NCBI RefSeq assembly: GCF_014841135.1
Contig: NZ_JACYTN010000003.1
Span: 124,001 to 188,000 of the forward strand
Length of the DNA: 64,000 nt
Direction: 5' to 3'
Source of the DNA: Paenibacillus arenosi
GTDB lineage: Bacteria; Bacillota; Bacilli; Paenibacillales; Paenibacillaceae
In this document: positions 43,672 to 53,068 of the stretch, in pieces
How the letters are laid out: each line of letters opens with the position of its first letter
How positions within the stretch are numbered: the stretch's first letter is position 1
Notes under the pieces: model-generated
Databases searched by the model: none
The model's input: only the letters and a program-made list of their open reading frames with translations
What the model was told of the DNA's origin: nothing
Program-made: the position numbers and the translations under genes

Positions 43672-45072
43672 TTAATCTTTATACTCATAGAAGCTCAGTG
43701 TACCTGTCTTCTCATCTGCGCTAACAAACAGGTCTCGTTTGTTCACTTTATGAATTCCCTCTGGTGCTTTACCACCGGATGGAACTAAGCCCAAGTATTT
43801 TGGTTTCAACGGATTCGTTACGTTAAAGAATAAGATCGTGTTGCCGCGCTCGGAACATACAGCAAGAATCTGCTTGCCATCGAATTTGCCGATCGTTAAG
43901 TTCTCCACTTCACTGCCGCGCTTCGGGCTGCGGTCATCTGGATATACACCAGCTTCCGCGTTGACACGATCAATTAGATCCAAGCTGTCATACACGACAT
44001 TGCCATTGCGATCCCATGCCATAATATTGCGTCCACCGGAGTATACGCCGTCCTTGAACTCATTAGAACCGAGATCGCCTTCATTAGCGGTGTACAAATA
44101 TTTGCCGTCTGCGCTCCATACGATTCCGTCTGGCTCAGGACGAGCAGTAAGGTCTTCGGTAATGGAAACGACGCCGTCTGTTTTCAAGTCTGCTTTGTGC
44201 TTCGTTGTGCCAAGGCCAAACACTTTCGTTACTTTTTTACTCTGCAAGTCAATGAGTGCAATCGCATTGTTTTCTTGCAAGGTTACAGCTGCGGTCTTGC
44301 CATCAGGGCTAATAGCAGCGTATTCAGGCTGTGGGTCATTCGGATACGTGACATTAGGACCTACATTCGTTAAATCAATCGGTACGTCGGTTACCGTTCC
44401 GTTCAGCACATCTGCTTGCGGGAAGGATAGAATGGCTACAGAACCCGGACGTTTTACTTTGCTGAAGTCAATTTCATCGAGAACAGGATCAAGCTCTTCA
44501 TCTTCGATAGCGACAACTGCCGTACGACCATCTTTCGAAAGGTCAATCGCGTCGGGGCCGATTCCTACTTCGTACGTTTTGGCAATCGTGCCAGCTGCGA
44601 TATCGACAACAGCAATGACACCTTTATTGGCGTTGTTTACGTTGTCGCCTGTCCGTACTGCTGCTAATGCATATTTACCATTCGGTGTAACGACAACGCT
44701 TGTTACTTCAGCGTCGGGGGATATCGATTTCAAGCTAATTTGCTTGACCGTTTGGATGTTCTTCAAATCTTTAATGGATACGACACTGATCGAGCCTAGG
44801 TTGGCTTCGGTTACGAGAAGTGTGTTGCCATCTGGGGTGGAGGAGATGATTTCTGCTGCTTTGCTAGGCATGGCATAAGTAGCTGCGAGTTGGAATCCGC
44901 TTGTAGGCTTCACCTTGGTTTCATTATGCTTGTGGTTGTGGTCTCCTGATTGGTGGGATGAATGCTTGTCATGGTCATTGCTTGCAAAGGCTGTAGAGAA
45001 CAGCGAAGCAGTAGATAATACACATGCTAAGGTAACAGAAATAAACCAACGTTTACGATTCAATCGAAACAC
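43672..45072 (-). CDS. Exported beta-propeller protein with His-rich N-terminus
   Basis: A 466-residue exported protein. The signal peptide ends near STAFAS and is followed by DHDKHSSHQSGDHNHKHNE, a His/Asp cluster likely to bind metal. Residues 65-466 contain blade-type repeats such as SPDGKTAAVTLQENNAIALI, TPNGKYALAAVRT and SADGKYLYTANEGD, matching YncE-like and choice-of-anchor I propellers. Such proteins are extracellular; function unknown, with metal handling or phosphatase association possible. The ribosome binding site AAAGGAGTG lies before the ATG. Confidence 0.8.
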   Translation of the reverse strand: MFRLNRKRWFISVTLACVLSTASLFSTAFASNDHDKHSSHQSGDHNHKHNETKVKPTSGFQLAATYAMPSKAAEIISSTPDGNTLLVTEANLGSISVVSIKDLKNIQTVKQISLKSISPDAEVTSVVVTPNGKYALAAVRTGDNVNNANKGVIAVVDIAAGTIAKTYEVGIGPDAIDLSKDGRTAVVAIEDEELDPVLDEIDFSKVKRPGSVAILSFPQADVLNGTVTDVPIDLTNVGPNVTYPNDPQPEYAAISPDGKTAAVTLQENNAIALIDLQSKKVTKVFGLGTTKHKADLKTDGVVSITEDLTARPEPDGIVWSADGKYLYTANEGDLGSNEFKDGVYSGGRNIMAWDRNGNVVYDSLDLIDRVNAEAGVYPDDRSPKRGSEVENLTIGKFDGKQILAVCSERGNTILFFNVTNPLKPKYLGLVPSGGKAPEGIHKVNKRDLFVSADEKTGTLSFYEYKD

Positions 45073-45449
45073 TCCTTTTGCCTATTCATTTTTTTGGATG
45101 GGTAACTAGATTGGTTAACTTGCTGACTTGCTAAGGAAAAATGAATATATGTGGGTTATACATGGATGCGAGTAATTGGGGGAAATCGTTCAATCTTGGG
45201 CAAAATAAGGTGAAAATAATGATAATAAACGATATTATTCGACAGTCATAAACAAATTCCTCCTTTGATTCCAATTCGTGTTGTTTGAATGTATTAGGCC
45301 GGTTCGCTTCATCAAATTCACTTGTGTTCACTTATAAAATTTGGGACAATAAGAAGCAGATTGTGAGTATAGGCGCGGCTTGCTAGAACGTACAGGGAGC
45401 TGCGTAACATAGAACTTAGAAATTCAGTGTTTTGAAAAGAGGACAACGA
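45073..45449. other. Intergenic region between divergent propeller and RlmN-like genes
   Basis: No gene is supported here. An AT-rich dyad at 45215-45239 (AATAATGATAAT...ATATTATT) partly resembles Fur-family operators and lies upstream of the His-rich propeller gene. This is a weak resemblance only. Confidence 0.35.
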
Positions 45450-46526
45450 ATGAATAAGCAATCCATTTATGGATTAACACTAGATCAATTAATAGCATGG
45501 CTGTCCGAACACGGACACAAGAAATCTCGCGCAGCAAAAGTGTGGGATTGGTTGTATCGCAAGCGGGTAACGGATTTCGCGCAAATGGATGATGTGAACA
45601 AAGAATGTTTGCAGCTGCTATCTGAGCATTTTGTCATTCAAACGTTAACGGAGCATGTGAAGCAGGAGTCTGCGGACGGCACGATCAAGTTTCTGTTTAA
45701 GCTCCAAGATGGCAACCTTATCGAAACGGTATTAATGCGACATAAATTCGGTCTATCTGTTTGTGTAACGACACAAGTTGGCTGTAATATCGGGTGCAGC
45801 TTCTGTGCGAGCGGATTAATTGCGAAGAGTCGCGACCTATCCAGTGGTGAAATTGCAGAGCAGATTATGAAGGTTCAGCATCATTTTGATGCAGTTGGCA
45901 AAGGTGAGCTTGTCAGCCATATCGTTGTAATGGGAATTGGTGAGCCGTTCGATAATTACGAGAACTTGCTTGATTTCTTGAAAGTTATGACTGAACGTAA
46001 AGGCTTGGCGATTGGCTCAAGACGAATTACCGTATCGACAAGCGGACTTGCTAAGAAGATTAAGGAGTTTGCAGATGCGGACTTACGAGTGAACTTGGCG
46101 TTGTCGTTGCATGCGCCGAACAATGAGCTTCGTACGCAAATAATGAAAATTAACCGAGCCATTCCGATTGAGCAGTTAATGGAAGCGTTGGATTATTACT
46201 TTGCTAGGACGAATCAGAAAGTAACGTTGGAATATATTTTGCTGCGGGATGTAAATGATCGTCCAGAGCATGCGCTGGAGTTAGCGCAGCTGATTCAAGA
46301 TAAGCGTCAGTTCTTAAAAGTAAACTTGATTCCATATAATCCGGTCGATGAGCACAGCCAATATCAACGCACAACACGCGATTCGTTGACAGAATTCTAT
46401 GATGTGTTGAAGAAGCATCAGATTAATACGAGCGTGCGTGTGGAGCATGGCAGTGATATCGATGCCGCATGTGGACAACTGCGCAGTAAGCAGATGAAAA
46501 AAGCTGAAGCGAATAAATTAGCGTAA
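45450..46526 (+). CDS. rlmN: RlmN-type radical SAM rRNA methyltransferase
   Basis: A 358-residue enzyme. The iron-sulfur cluster Cys residues are C112, C116 and C119 in [33 protein letters not shown] is the SAM-binding GEP motif, and the C-terminal methyl-carrying Cys is C341 in DIDAACGQL. RlmN methylates C2 of A2503 in 23S rRNA and A37 of some tRNAs. The segment after the cluster reads [14 protein letters not shown] instead of the STLGGLKRNL of housekeeping RlmN, so this may be a second, divergent paralogue; Cfr is less likely given the RlmN-like N- and C-termini. AGAGGA lies before the ATG at 45450. Confidence 0.88.
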   Translation: MNKQSIYGLTLDQLIAWLSEHGHKKSRAAKVWDWLYRKRVTDFAQMDDVNKECLQLLSEHFVIQTLTEHVKQESADGTIKFLFKLQDGNLIETVLMRHKFGLSVCVTTQVGCNIGCSFCASGLIAKSRDLSSGEIAEQIMKVQHHFDAVGKGELVSHIVVMGIGEPFDNYENLLDFLKVMTERKGLAIGSRRITVSTSGLAKKIKEFADADLRVNLALSLHAPNNELRTQIMKINRAIPIEQLMEALDYYFARTNQKVTLEYILLRDVNDRPEHALELAQLIQDKRQFLKVNLIPYNPVDEHSQYQRTTRDSLTEFYDVLKKHQINTSVRVEHGSDIDAACGQLRSKQMKKAEANKLA

Positions 46527-46574
46527 TGTGACGATGTGACATTGAGCGTGGAAACTATCCATTATAGTTCAATA

Positions 46575-46613
46575 AAAGAGCGTACCCACCGACGAAGAGT
46601 GGATACGCTCTTT
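46575..46613. terminator. Bidirectional terminator between rlmN and a small convergent gene
   Basis: AAAGAGCGTA pairs with TACGCTCTTT, with an inner CCAC/GTGG pair. T runs occur on both strands. Confidence 0.85.
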
Positions 46614-46623
46614 GTTACATCAA

Positions 46624-46935
46624 TTAGTTTTGAATTTTATCTGTAAGTGCATCGATGTTCGTCAAACCTTGGTTGATTTGACCGAGGCTTGCTACGATTT
46701 GACCTTGAATGTTGTTAATTTGCGCTTGAAGGTTTTGGAACTGCATAGCTGCCATTGGATCGGAGTTACCGATAATTTGAGCGAACTGTTGAAGCTGAGA
46801 TTCAACGAAATCGAATTGTTGAGCTACCATGTTAACGCTGTTTACCATGTTTTTAAGGCCTTTTACTTCAGCATCGATTTGATCGCCTACGCGAGCGCTT
46901 TTGTTGCCAAATCCAAATCCGTTTGATCCAAACAT
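46624..46935 (-). CDS. Small helical protein of unknown function
   Basis: A 103-residue protein starting MFGSNGFGFGNKSARVGDQI. After a Gly/Phe-rich N-terminus the rest is almost entirely amphipathic helix (VKGLKNMVNSVNMVAQQF, then QLQQFAQIIGNSDPMAAMQF and NNIQGQIVASLGQINQGL), so a coiled-coil bundle is likely. There is no signal peptide. AGAGGAG lies before the ATG at 46935. I do not recognise the family; its size and composition resemble spore- or envelope-associated small proteins, but that is inference. Confidence 0.7.
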   Translation of the reverse strand: MFGSNGFGFGNKSARVGDQIDAEVKGLKNMVNSVNMVAQQFDFVESQLQQFAQIIGNSDPMAAMQFQNLQAQINNIQGQIVASLGQINQGLTNIDALTDKIQN

Positions 46936-47512
46936 GTGAACATCTCCTCTAAAATGAATAATAATTGCTTCAATGGGGGTAGAATCATTCTCACAGCCTT
47001 GATAATTATCCGATACGAAAGGTTCAGCATGATTTAGCGCTAACGTAAATCTATGAACTATAGCAACCAAAACTTATGTATGAGATGCCGGTCCCATTTC
47101 GCATATCAAGGTTCCCCTTGCAGTTCTTCTGCGTGAGTCTTACATCATAAGCAAAAATATGTGCGATAACGATATCTTGTGTATCTGTATTTTAATAAGG
47201 TACATATTTACATACGCACGCAAAAGGATATAGTTTCATACTAAAGAACTTTATTCCATGTTATTTTTTATGAAATAAATATTGTGGTGCACGATCCTCT
47301 CAAAAATAGAATGTGTTCTTTCTATGAAACTCTTCAACCTATTAGCTTTCTTGGATTTTACGATTAATACTGTAACGAATCGTTGCTGAGACTACCTCCT
47401 CAAACCTACTCGTTTGTACTACAATGAGATCGAACTATATTTTTCCTATGCACTTGTCATTACATAGAAATAAGAAATCATACTATGAATACTTGGTTAG
47501 GAGGAAGTATCG
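46936..47512. other. 577-bp intergenic region before hexosaminidase gene
   Basis: No gene or RNA is recognised. An 11-bp palindrome AACGA-A-TCGTT lies at 47374-47384. The interval holds the promoters of two divergent genes, which I cannot place confidently. Confidence 0.35.
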
Positions 47513-49423
47513 ATGAAATTGCGATTTGAGGGAGATTTGACGGAATTACTAGCTGGTATCCGTGCACTGTCGCAGGACAATTGGTTTAGTGAATCAGAAG
47601 ATGGTGTGCTTGTTCGTGTTGAGCCTTCAACGGGCAATTTGGAAGTAGGTTTAGAGCAAGGTAAAGCCTATATTCGTTATGGGCATAAGCATCAATTTTA
47701 TAGAGGGCTCGGGCTTCTTGTGCAGCACGGCAGCAGCGGGCAGGCTTTTCATATCGAAGAGAAGCAGCATATCCACACGGTTGGACCGATGTTCGACCTT
47801 TCTCGCAATGCGGTACTGACATTAGACAGCTTTAAAGATTTATTACGCAAAACGGCACTTATGGGTATGAACTCGGTCATGCTCTATATGGAAGATACGT
47901 ATGAGATTAAAGATGAGCCTTACTTTGGATATATGCGTGGTCGATATTCAGAGGCTGAGCTTCGTGAGATTGATGATTATGCATACCAATTCGGTATTGA
48001 GGCTTTCCCAAGCATTCAGACGCTTGCTCATCTAGAGGAGTTCCTCAAGTGGGAGCCAGTAAGGGAATATAAAGATACGAAGGGTGCTTTGTTAGTTGGC
48101 ACAGAGAAGACGAATCAGCTGATGGAGAACATGATCGAGGCGGTTAGTGCTCCTTTCCGCAGTCGTAAAGTTCACATTGGTATGGATGAGGCAGAAGAGC
48201 TTGGACGCGGCAAATATTTAGATAATAACGGGTATGTGGAACGCTTTGAGATTATGATGGCTCATTTGGACAAGGTGCTGGAAATCGTACGTCGTCGCGG
48301 CTTGAAGCCGATGATGTGGAGCGACATGTTTTTGAAATTTACTTCTGCTGACGGTACAGAACATTTTGACACAGAGAGTCAATTTTCTGAATCGATGGCA
48401 AATCGTATTCCGAGTGACGTTGATATGGTGTATTGGGATTACAACCATATGGAAGAAGAGCATTACGATAAGCTTATTGCGAAGCATCGCCCATTGAACT
48501 GTAATCTTGTATTTGCTGGCGGAGTATGGGTATTCAATACATTTGGCGTTAACTATGGCATGTCCTTGAACGCTACGGATAGTGCGCTGAAGGCGTGCAA
48601 ACGTGCTGGTGTTGGCGAAGTTTATGCGACGCTATGGGGCGATGATGGGATGGAAAGCAATCCATATATCGCATTGCTTGGCCTGCAGTTCTATGCAGAG
48701 CACGCTTATGCCGAGGGCGAGTTGGATCAAGCGAAGCTAGCTGAGCGCGTGAAGTTCTGTACAGGCATCGAGATGGATGCTTATATGCTGATGAAAGACT
48801 TGGATGAGACGCCTGGAGCAGAGCCTAACAATGAGAAGCAGAGCAATCCGTGTAAGTTCTTATTGTATCAAGATGTGCTGCTCGGCTTGTTCGATAAGCA
48901 GATTGAAGGATTGGAAATGTCAGCTCATTATGCGAAAGTAGAGCAGGCGATTCGCAGCAGCCGTGTGCCCGAAGCGGAGCTGGATTATATTTTTGATGTG
49001 CCAGAGAAGCTGTGCGGCGTCTTGAAGCTGAAAAGTGAGATTGGTATTGAGCTGAAGCACGCTTATGATGCGGGTGATAAGGAAACGCTGCGACGTATCG
49101 CGGTGGAGGTACTGCCAGCTATCGCGGCAGGGGTGCAAGATCTGCGTGCTGCGCACCGCAAGCAGTGGCTGCGTATGTTTAAGCCTTTCGGCTGGGAAGT
49201 TATTGATATCCGCTACGGTGGTGTTATCAATCGTCTAGATACTGCTTCCATGCGCGTAATGGATTACGTAGAGGGGCGCATCGGACAGATTGAAGAGTTG
49301 GAACAAGAGCGTCTTGTATATAGCACGACTAATCGCTTCAACAATAAAGGTGCTGGCTGGTGCAGCTTCTATTATCGGATGGCATCGCCAAATGTATTCT
49401 TCCATGTTATGAATCCTTTTTGA
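47513..49423 (+). CDS. GH20 beta-N-acetylhexosaminidase-like enzyme
   Basis: A 636-residue protein without a signal peptide. An N-terminal GH20b-like domain (about residues 1-95) is followed by a TIM barrel beginning GPMFDLSRNAVLTLDSFKDL. The catalytic Asp-Glu pair is in VHIGMDEAEELGRG (about 220-233). MMWSDMFLKF follows, and the C-terminal 230 residues are mainly helical. Enzymes of the family remove terminal GlcNAc or GalNAc, and a cytoplasmic location suggests action on imported chitobiose, muropeptides or glycan pieces. The ribosome binding site GGAGGAAG is strong. It stands alone and has a terminator. Confidence 0.87.
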   Translation: MKLRFEGDLTELLAGIRALSQDNWFSESEDGVLVRVEPSTGNLEVGLEQGKAYIRYGHKHQFYRGLGLLVQHGSSGQAFHIEEKQHIHTVGPMFDLSRNAVLTLDSFKDLLRKTALMGMNSVMLYMEDTYEIKDEPYFGYMRGRYSEAELREIDDYAYQFGIEAFPSIQTLAHLEEFLKWEPVREYKDTKGALLVGTEKTNQLMENMIEAVSAPFRSRKVHIGMDEAEELGRGKYLDNNGYVERFEIMMAHLDKVLEIVRRRGLKPMMWSDMFLKFTSADGTEHFDTESQFSESMANRIPSDVDMVYWDYNHMEEEHYDKLIAKHRPLNCNLVFAGGVWVFNTFGVNYGMSLNATDSALKACKRAGVGEVYATLWGDDGMESNPYIALLGLQFYAEHAYAEGELDQAKLAERVKFCTGIEMDAYMLMKDLDETPGAEPNNEKQSNPCKFLLYQDVLLGLFDKQIEGLEMSAHYAKVEQAIRSSRVPEAELDYIFDVPEKLCGVLKLKSEIGIELKHAYDAGDKETLRRIAVEVLPAIAAGVQDLRAAHRKQWLRMFKPFGWEVIDIRYGGVINRLDTASMRVMDYVEGRIGQIEELEQERLVYSTTNRFNNKGAGWCSFYYRMASPNVFFHVMNPF

Positions 49424-49437
49424 CAGCTTATTGAACA

Positions 49438-49476
49438 AAGCGGCTGAGACTTTACATAAAGCTCAGTCGCTTTTTA
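49438..49476 (+). terminator. Rho-independent terminator after hexosaminidase gene
   Basis: AGCGGCTGAG pairs with CTCAGTCGCT, followed by TTTTTAAT. Confidence 0.85.
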
Positions 49477-49566
49477 ATCCTGTCAAAGGGAGTCCCAGAT
49501 CGTTTCTATATGATCTGCATGAAATGTGAAATGGCAAAGAGCAGAAGCGTCAGGAGGGGGATTTTA

Positions 49567-52359
49567 ATGGATCATTTTGATGATAGGCAGCAAGTGCGTA
49601 GCTTTCATGATCAGCGAATGCCAAAGTTATATTTTGAGTATAACAGTCAACATTATGAAGGATATTTATCTCACTACTGGTACGATGGCTTTCGAATAAT
49701 GACCTATCAACACGACGTGCACCTGCAGCCGGGTGATGCATTGTCTCGCATTGGTTTGTATGAATACGAAATGGATAAGGAGGTCTATCCGTTCACAGTC
49801 ACCGACGTATTGCTTGGTATAGATGAATGCTCCCTGATAATAGCTGTACAGTTACAGGATGCTGAGTCTATTGACTTCCTACATCAGCATATATACGCAG
49901 TCATCTTAGGTAATTCACCTCTACATCGTTTTTCATCGTCGGAATTTACTCCGTTTCCTTCCTTTATTGGACGCAAACATTACACTCAGGATGCAACAGC
50001 AGCCCGCCAACAGTGGCTTGAACAATTTACGGGTAATACGCTCATGCATGTAACTCAGTCCCTCTTTCACGAACAGCCATCTATGCTCGCAGGAAACATT
50101 GAAAATTATATAGGTTCCATTCAGGTTCCTTTAGGGATAGCAGGTCCATTATGGGTTCGGGGCACCTACGCAAATGGGCATATACCTATCCCGATTGCAA
50201 CGACGGAAGGAGCGCTTATTAGTTCCATATCTAGAGGGGCTAAGGCTTGTAATGCTGCGGGAGGAATTGAGGTGCATGTCCTTAAGCAGACGATGGTTCG
50301 TGCTCCTGTATTTTTCTGCGAGGATATGTCTAGCGCGATCCGACTTGCTCAATGGATAGATGAACATAAAGTGTCGATTAAAGCTGAGGCAGAACGAGTA
50401 TCTTCTGTTGCTAAATTGATTACCTTACATACTTATCCATTTGCAGATTTCGTGCATGTGCAGTTCGGTTACGAAACAGGAGATGCCGCTGGACAAAATA
50501 TGACGACTTCCTGTACCTATGTCGCTTGCGAATGGATTGCGTCTAAGGTTAAACATCTTGCAGAATTAAAATATGTCCGCTACATGATTGAAGGCAATCA
50601 GGCAGGAGACAAGAAGGTAGCATACCGCAATTTTATCGGAGGAAGAGGGATTCAGGTAAATGCCTCGATCCATATTCCAGAAGCTATACTTAAGCAGACG
50701 CTGAGAGTTTCCGTGGATCAATACATGAAATGTTGGTATGCAGCAGAAGTTGGTGCCCTGCAAACAGGAATGATCGGACATAATGTTAATTTTGCCAATA
50801 TCATTGCGGGTGTATTTAGCGCTACTGGACAAGATATGGGCTCCATTCATGAAGCAAGCTGTGGTATTTTCAAGGCGCGTCGGGAGGGTGATGGTATTAC
50901 CTTTCATGTACAGCTTCCTTCATTAGTTATCGGCACAGTGGGAGGAGGAACAAGCTTACCCACTCAGCGTGAATGCCTTGAAATGATGGGGTGTTACGGG
51001 CGTGGAAAACTGTACAAGCTGGCAGAAATTATTGCATCTGCCTGCCTCGCGTTAGATCTATCTACTTCGTCAGCTATCATCTCAAACGAGTTTGTCAAAG
51101 CGCATGAGCGTTTAGGAAGAAAGGCCGAAGGGATGGGTATTCGGCGGAATGATATTAAGCCTCGATTTTTTCAGGCACTTCTTGGAGAGGCGTATGGTAA
51201 AGTAACGTCTTTTGAACTGACACCTTTAAACACGGAATCAAGTGTTGTTACTAATATGCTTAAAGTCAATAACAGTTCGTTTGAAGGTCTTCATCGTTAT
51301 CTGTTGCATTTACAACCTCATCTCCGGCAAGAATGTAACGTAAGAGATACAACTACTACTTACCTTCCTGTTATTCTGAAAGTGAAATCCAATGATCGGG
51401 AAGTTATGGATCTAGGTATCGGAATTGCAAAACTGTCAGGAGATGACCGATTATCTGGTTTATTTGAGTCGCAAATGCATATTTTTGGATTTGAAGGATC
51501 CCACGTTAGAGAAATAGCTTTTTATCAACAGGCATCGGAGGCGTTGTTACAGTATTGTCCACATGTGTACGGTGTAACTTGTGATGAAGACAAGGAGGCT
51601 TATGCTATCCTTATGGAAGACTTATCTGCCTGCAGTCATCTCGGGACGATTCAATCGCTTGCTGTCTGGGATGAAGAGCATATTGATTATGTGCTTGCGG
51701 ATGTAGCAAAGATGCATGCATTGTTTTTAAATAAAGCAGATGAGCTGCCTGCTGTTCTTCAGATAGAGCGGATAGATGAATCTGGCTGTGAGGATGCAAC
51801 TGAGCTACTGCTTGCTTTGACGGAATATAACTATACACGCTTTCCCACACTGATTTCTCCACATCTCTATCATTTGCTGCGTCAATTTATTCTCCAACTC
51901 CCTTCTCATAAGCAGCGAATGAAGCAATATCATCAGACGATTACCCACAATGACTTTAATCCGCGTAATTTAGGATTAAGATCTACTAATGGTACTAAGC
52001 AGTTGGTTGTATATGATTGGGAACTTGTATGTTATCAGAATCCTCAGCATGATTGTGTGGAGTTCTTGTCGTACACAGTCGGAGAGAATGCCTCGATCCA
52101 ACAATGGGATACCTATATGGAACAATATCGCTTCTATTTAGAGCGTGCGAGCGGAATATCACTGGACAGGGAAGAATTTGAACAGATTACCTTACTGAAT
52201 GCGTTGGAATTAGCGGTGGTTCGCTATAATCTCTACTTATTGGCTCATAATTTGCTGCACTTCTCGTATATGGAGACGATTTATCACAATCTTTCTCGAT
52301 ATATTCTCGATAAGGTAAAGGAGAATCCACACCTTATTGAGCTGCAAGCGTCTAATTAA
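49567..52359 (+). CDS. HMG-CoA reductase fused to an APH-like kinase
   Basis: A 930-residue two-enzyme protein. Residues about 115-520 are an HMG-CoA reductase of the class I type: ENYIGSIQVPLGIAGPL (178), catalytic Glu in ATTEGAL (about 213), cofactor motif GDAAGQNM (304), IGTVGGGT (455) and catalytic His in FVKAHERLGR (about 512). Residues about 575-930 form an aminoglycoside/choline-kinase-like phosphotransferase with THNDFNPRNLGL (about 792) and VYDWELVCYQ (about 816). About 115 N-terminal residues are unassigned. The reductase makes mevalonate; the kinase could phosphorylate mevalonate or a derived alcohol. AGGAGGGGG precedes the ATG. I know no such fusion. It faces a prenyl-lipid gene set. 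Confidence 0.9.
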   Translation: MDHFDDRQQVRSFHDQRMPKLYFEYNSQHYEGYLSHYWYDGFRIMTYQHDVHLQPGDALSRIGLYEYEMDKEVYPFTVTDVLLGIDECSLIIAVQLQDAESIDFLHQHIYAVILGNSPLHRFSSSEFTPFPSFIGRKHYTQDATAARQQWLEQFTGNTLMHVTQSLFHEQPSMLAGNIENYIGSIQVPLGIAGPLWVRGTYANGHIPIPIATTEGALISSISRGAKACNAAGGIEVHVLKQTMVRAPVFFCEDMSSAIRLAQWIDEHKVSIKAEAERVSSVAKLITLHTYPFADFVHVQFGYETGDAAGQNMTTSCTYVACEWIASKVKHLAELKYVRYMIEGNQAGDKKVAYRNFIGGRGIQVNASIHIPEAILKQTLRVSVDQYMKCWYAAEVGALQTGMIGHNVNFANIIAGVFSATGQDMGSIHEASCGIFKARREGDGITFHVQLPSLVIGTVGGGTSLPTQRECLEMMGCYGRGKLYKLAEIIASACLALDLSTSSAIISNEFVKAHERLGRKAEGMGIRRNDIKPRFFQALLGEAYGKVTSFELTPLNTESSVVTNMLKVNNSSFEGLHRYLLHLQPHLRQECNVRDTTTTYLPVILKVKSNDREVMDLGIGIAKLSGDDRLSGLFESQMHIFGFEGSHVREIAFYQQASEALLQYCPHVYGVTCDEDKEAYAILMEDLSACSHLGTIQSLAVWDEEHIDYVLADVAKMHALFLNKADELPAVLQIERIDESGCEDATELLLALTEYNYTRFPTLISPHLYHLLRQFILQLPSHKQRMKQYHQTITHNDFNPRNLGLRSTNGTKQLVVYDWELVCYQNPQHDCVEFLSYTVGENASIQQWDTYMEQYRFYLERASGISLDREEFEQITLLNALELAVVRYNLYLLAHNLLHFSYMETIYHNLSRYILDKVKENPHLIELQASN

Positions 52360-52374
52360 GATATAAACATAGAG

Positions 52375-52417
52375 ACAAGCGGGATAGCTTGCCTGCATAG
52401 CAAGTTATCCCGCTTGT
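52375..52417. terminator. Bidirectional terminator overlapping the end of the CarS-like gene
   Basis: ACAAGCGGGATA-CTTGC pairs with GCAAG-TATCCCGCTTGT. The CarS-like stop codon at 52405 lies inside the stem, and the HMG-CoA reductase gene ends 15 bases before it. Confidence 0.85.
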
Positions 52418-53001
52418 TGTTTCAATCCGATCAGATAGAGAAGGATATTGATAATGTAATGAACGGTTGTCCCGATTAGGAGGAACAACGCTGCTTCAAG
52501 AATGGTAGGCTGATAGAAAAGATAAGTGGCAATCATACAGCCGATAACCGAGTCAGCTTGGTCAATGACCGTGAAGCAGATACCGAGCCATCCTTTTCGG
52601 TTTTGACCTGGTGGAATGTTTATGCGGCGTTTGATAAAGCTATTGGGAAGTTCGAACAGCACGTAACTGAATCCCCATAGCATCCCAATCATCCATTCTG
52701 TATAAGGAGTATTATAGGTATCCCATGGTAGGAGGGAGTTGGATTTTAACCAAGTCCAGTGATCAACGAGCCATCCCATCGCTGCGAACCAGCATGCTGT
52801 AAATAGGATCATGCCCATAAATCCATACCATGTCTTATTGTCGCCGAAAATCCGCTTTCCATCTCTCCAATATCGCCCAGCATCCATGGGACGGCGATGC
52901 TTACGAACAAAAGGCAATTTAACAAATATCATATTCGTGACGCCACCCAAAATAACAGGCATCATAAACAATAGTATTTGCAATGCTAATAGCATGGGCA
53001 T
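52405..53001 (-). CDS. CDP-archaeol synthase-like (CarS/DUF46) membrane protein
   Basis: A 198-residue membrane protein with five predicted segments. The CarS-family block is visible: GGVTNMIFVKLPF, then PMDAGRYWRDGKRIFGDNKT followed by WYGF, and later INIPPGQNRKGWLG with the catalytic-region FTVIDQADSVIG. In archaea CarS transfers CMP from CTP to unsaturated archaeol phosphate, the ether-lipid counterpart of CdsA. The ordinary bacterial CdsA is longer and lacks this spacing. It is the last gene of a minus-strand operon after UbiA (67-bp gap). In this context it should activate a prenylated or unusual lipid phosphate. Confidence 0.82.
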   Translation of the reverse strand: MPMLLALQILLFMMPVILGGVTNMIFVKLPFVRKHRRPMDAGRYWRDGKRIFGDNKTWYGFMGMILFTACWFAAMGWLVDHWTWLKSNSLLPWDTYNTPYTEWMIGMLWGFSYVLFELPNSFIKRRINIPPGQNRKGWLGICFTVIDQADSVIGCMIATYLFYQPTILEAALFLLIGTTVHYIINILLYLIGLKQQAG

Positions 53002-53068
53002 TCGAACCTTTCTGATTATAGTTACTGTTTCTCTTTACGAAAAGAATCTTAATGTCATCGCTTATTTA

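Noticed and set aside
43838-44878. 346-codon plus-strand open frame inside the beta-propeller gene
   Set aside because: It is Ser/Thr/Pro-rich without domain or ribosome binding site, and lies opposite a gene with signal peptide and propeller repeats.
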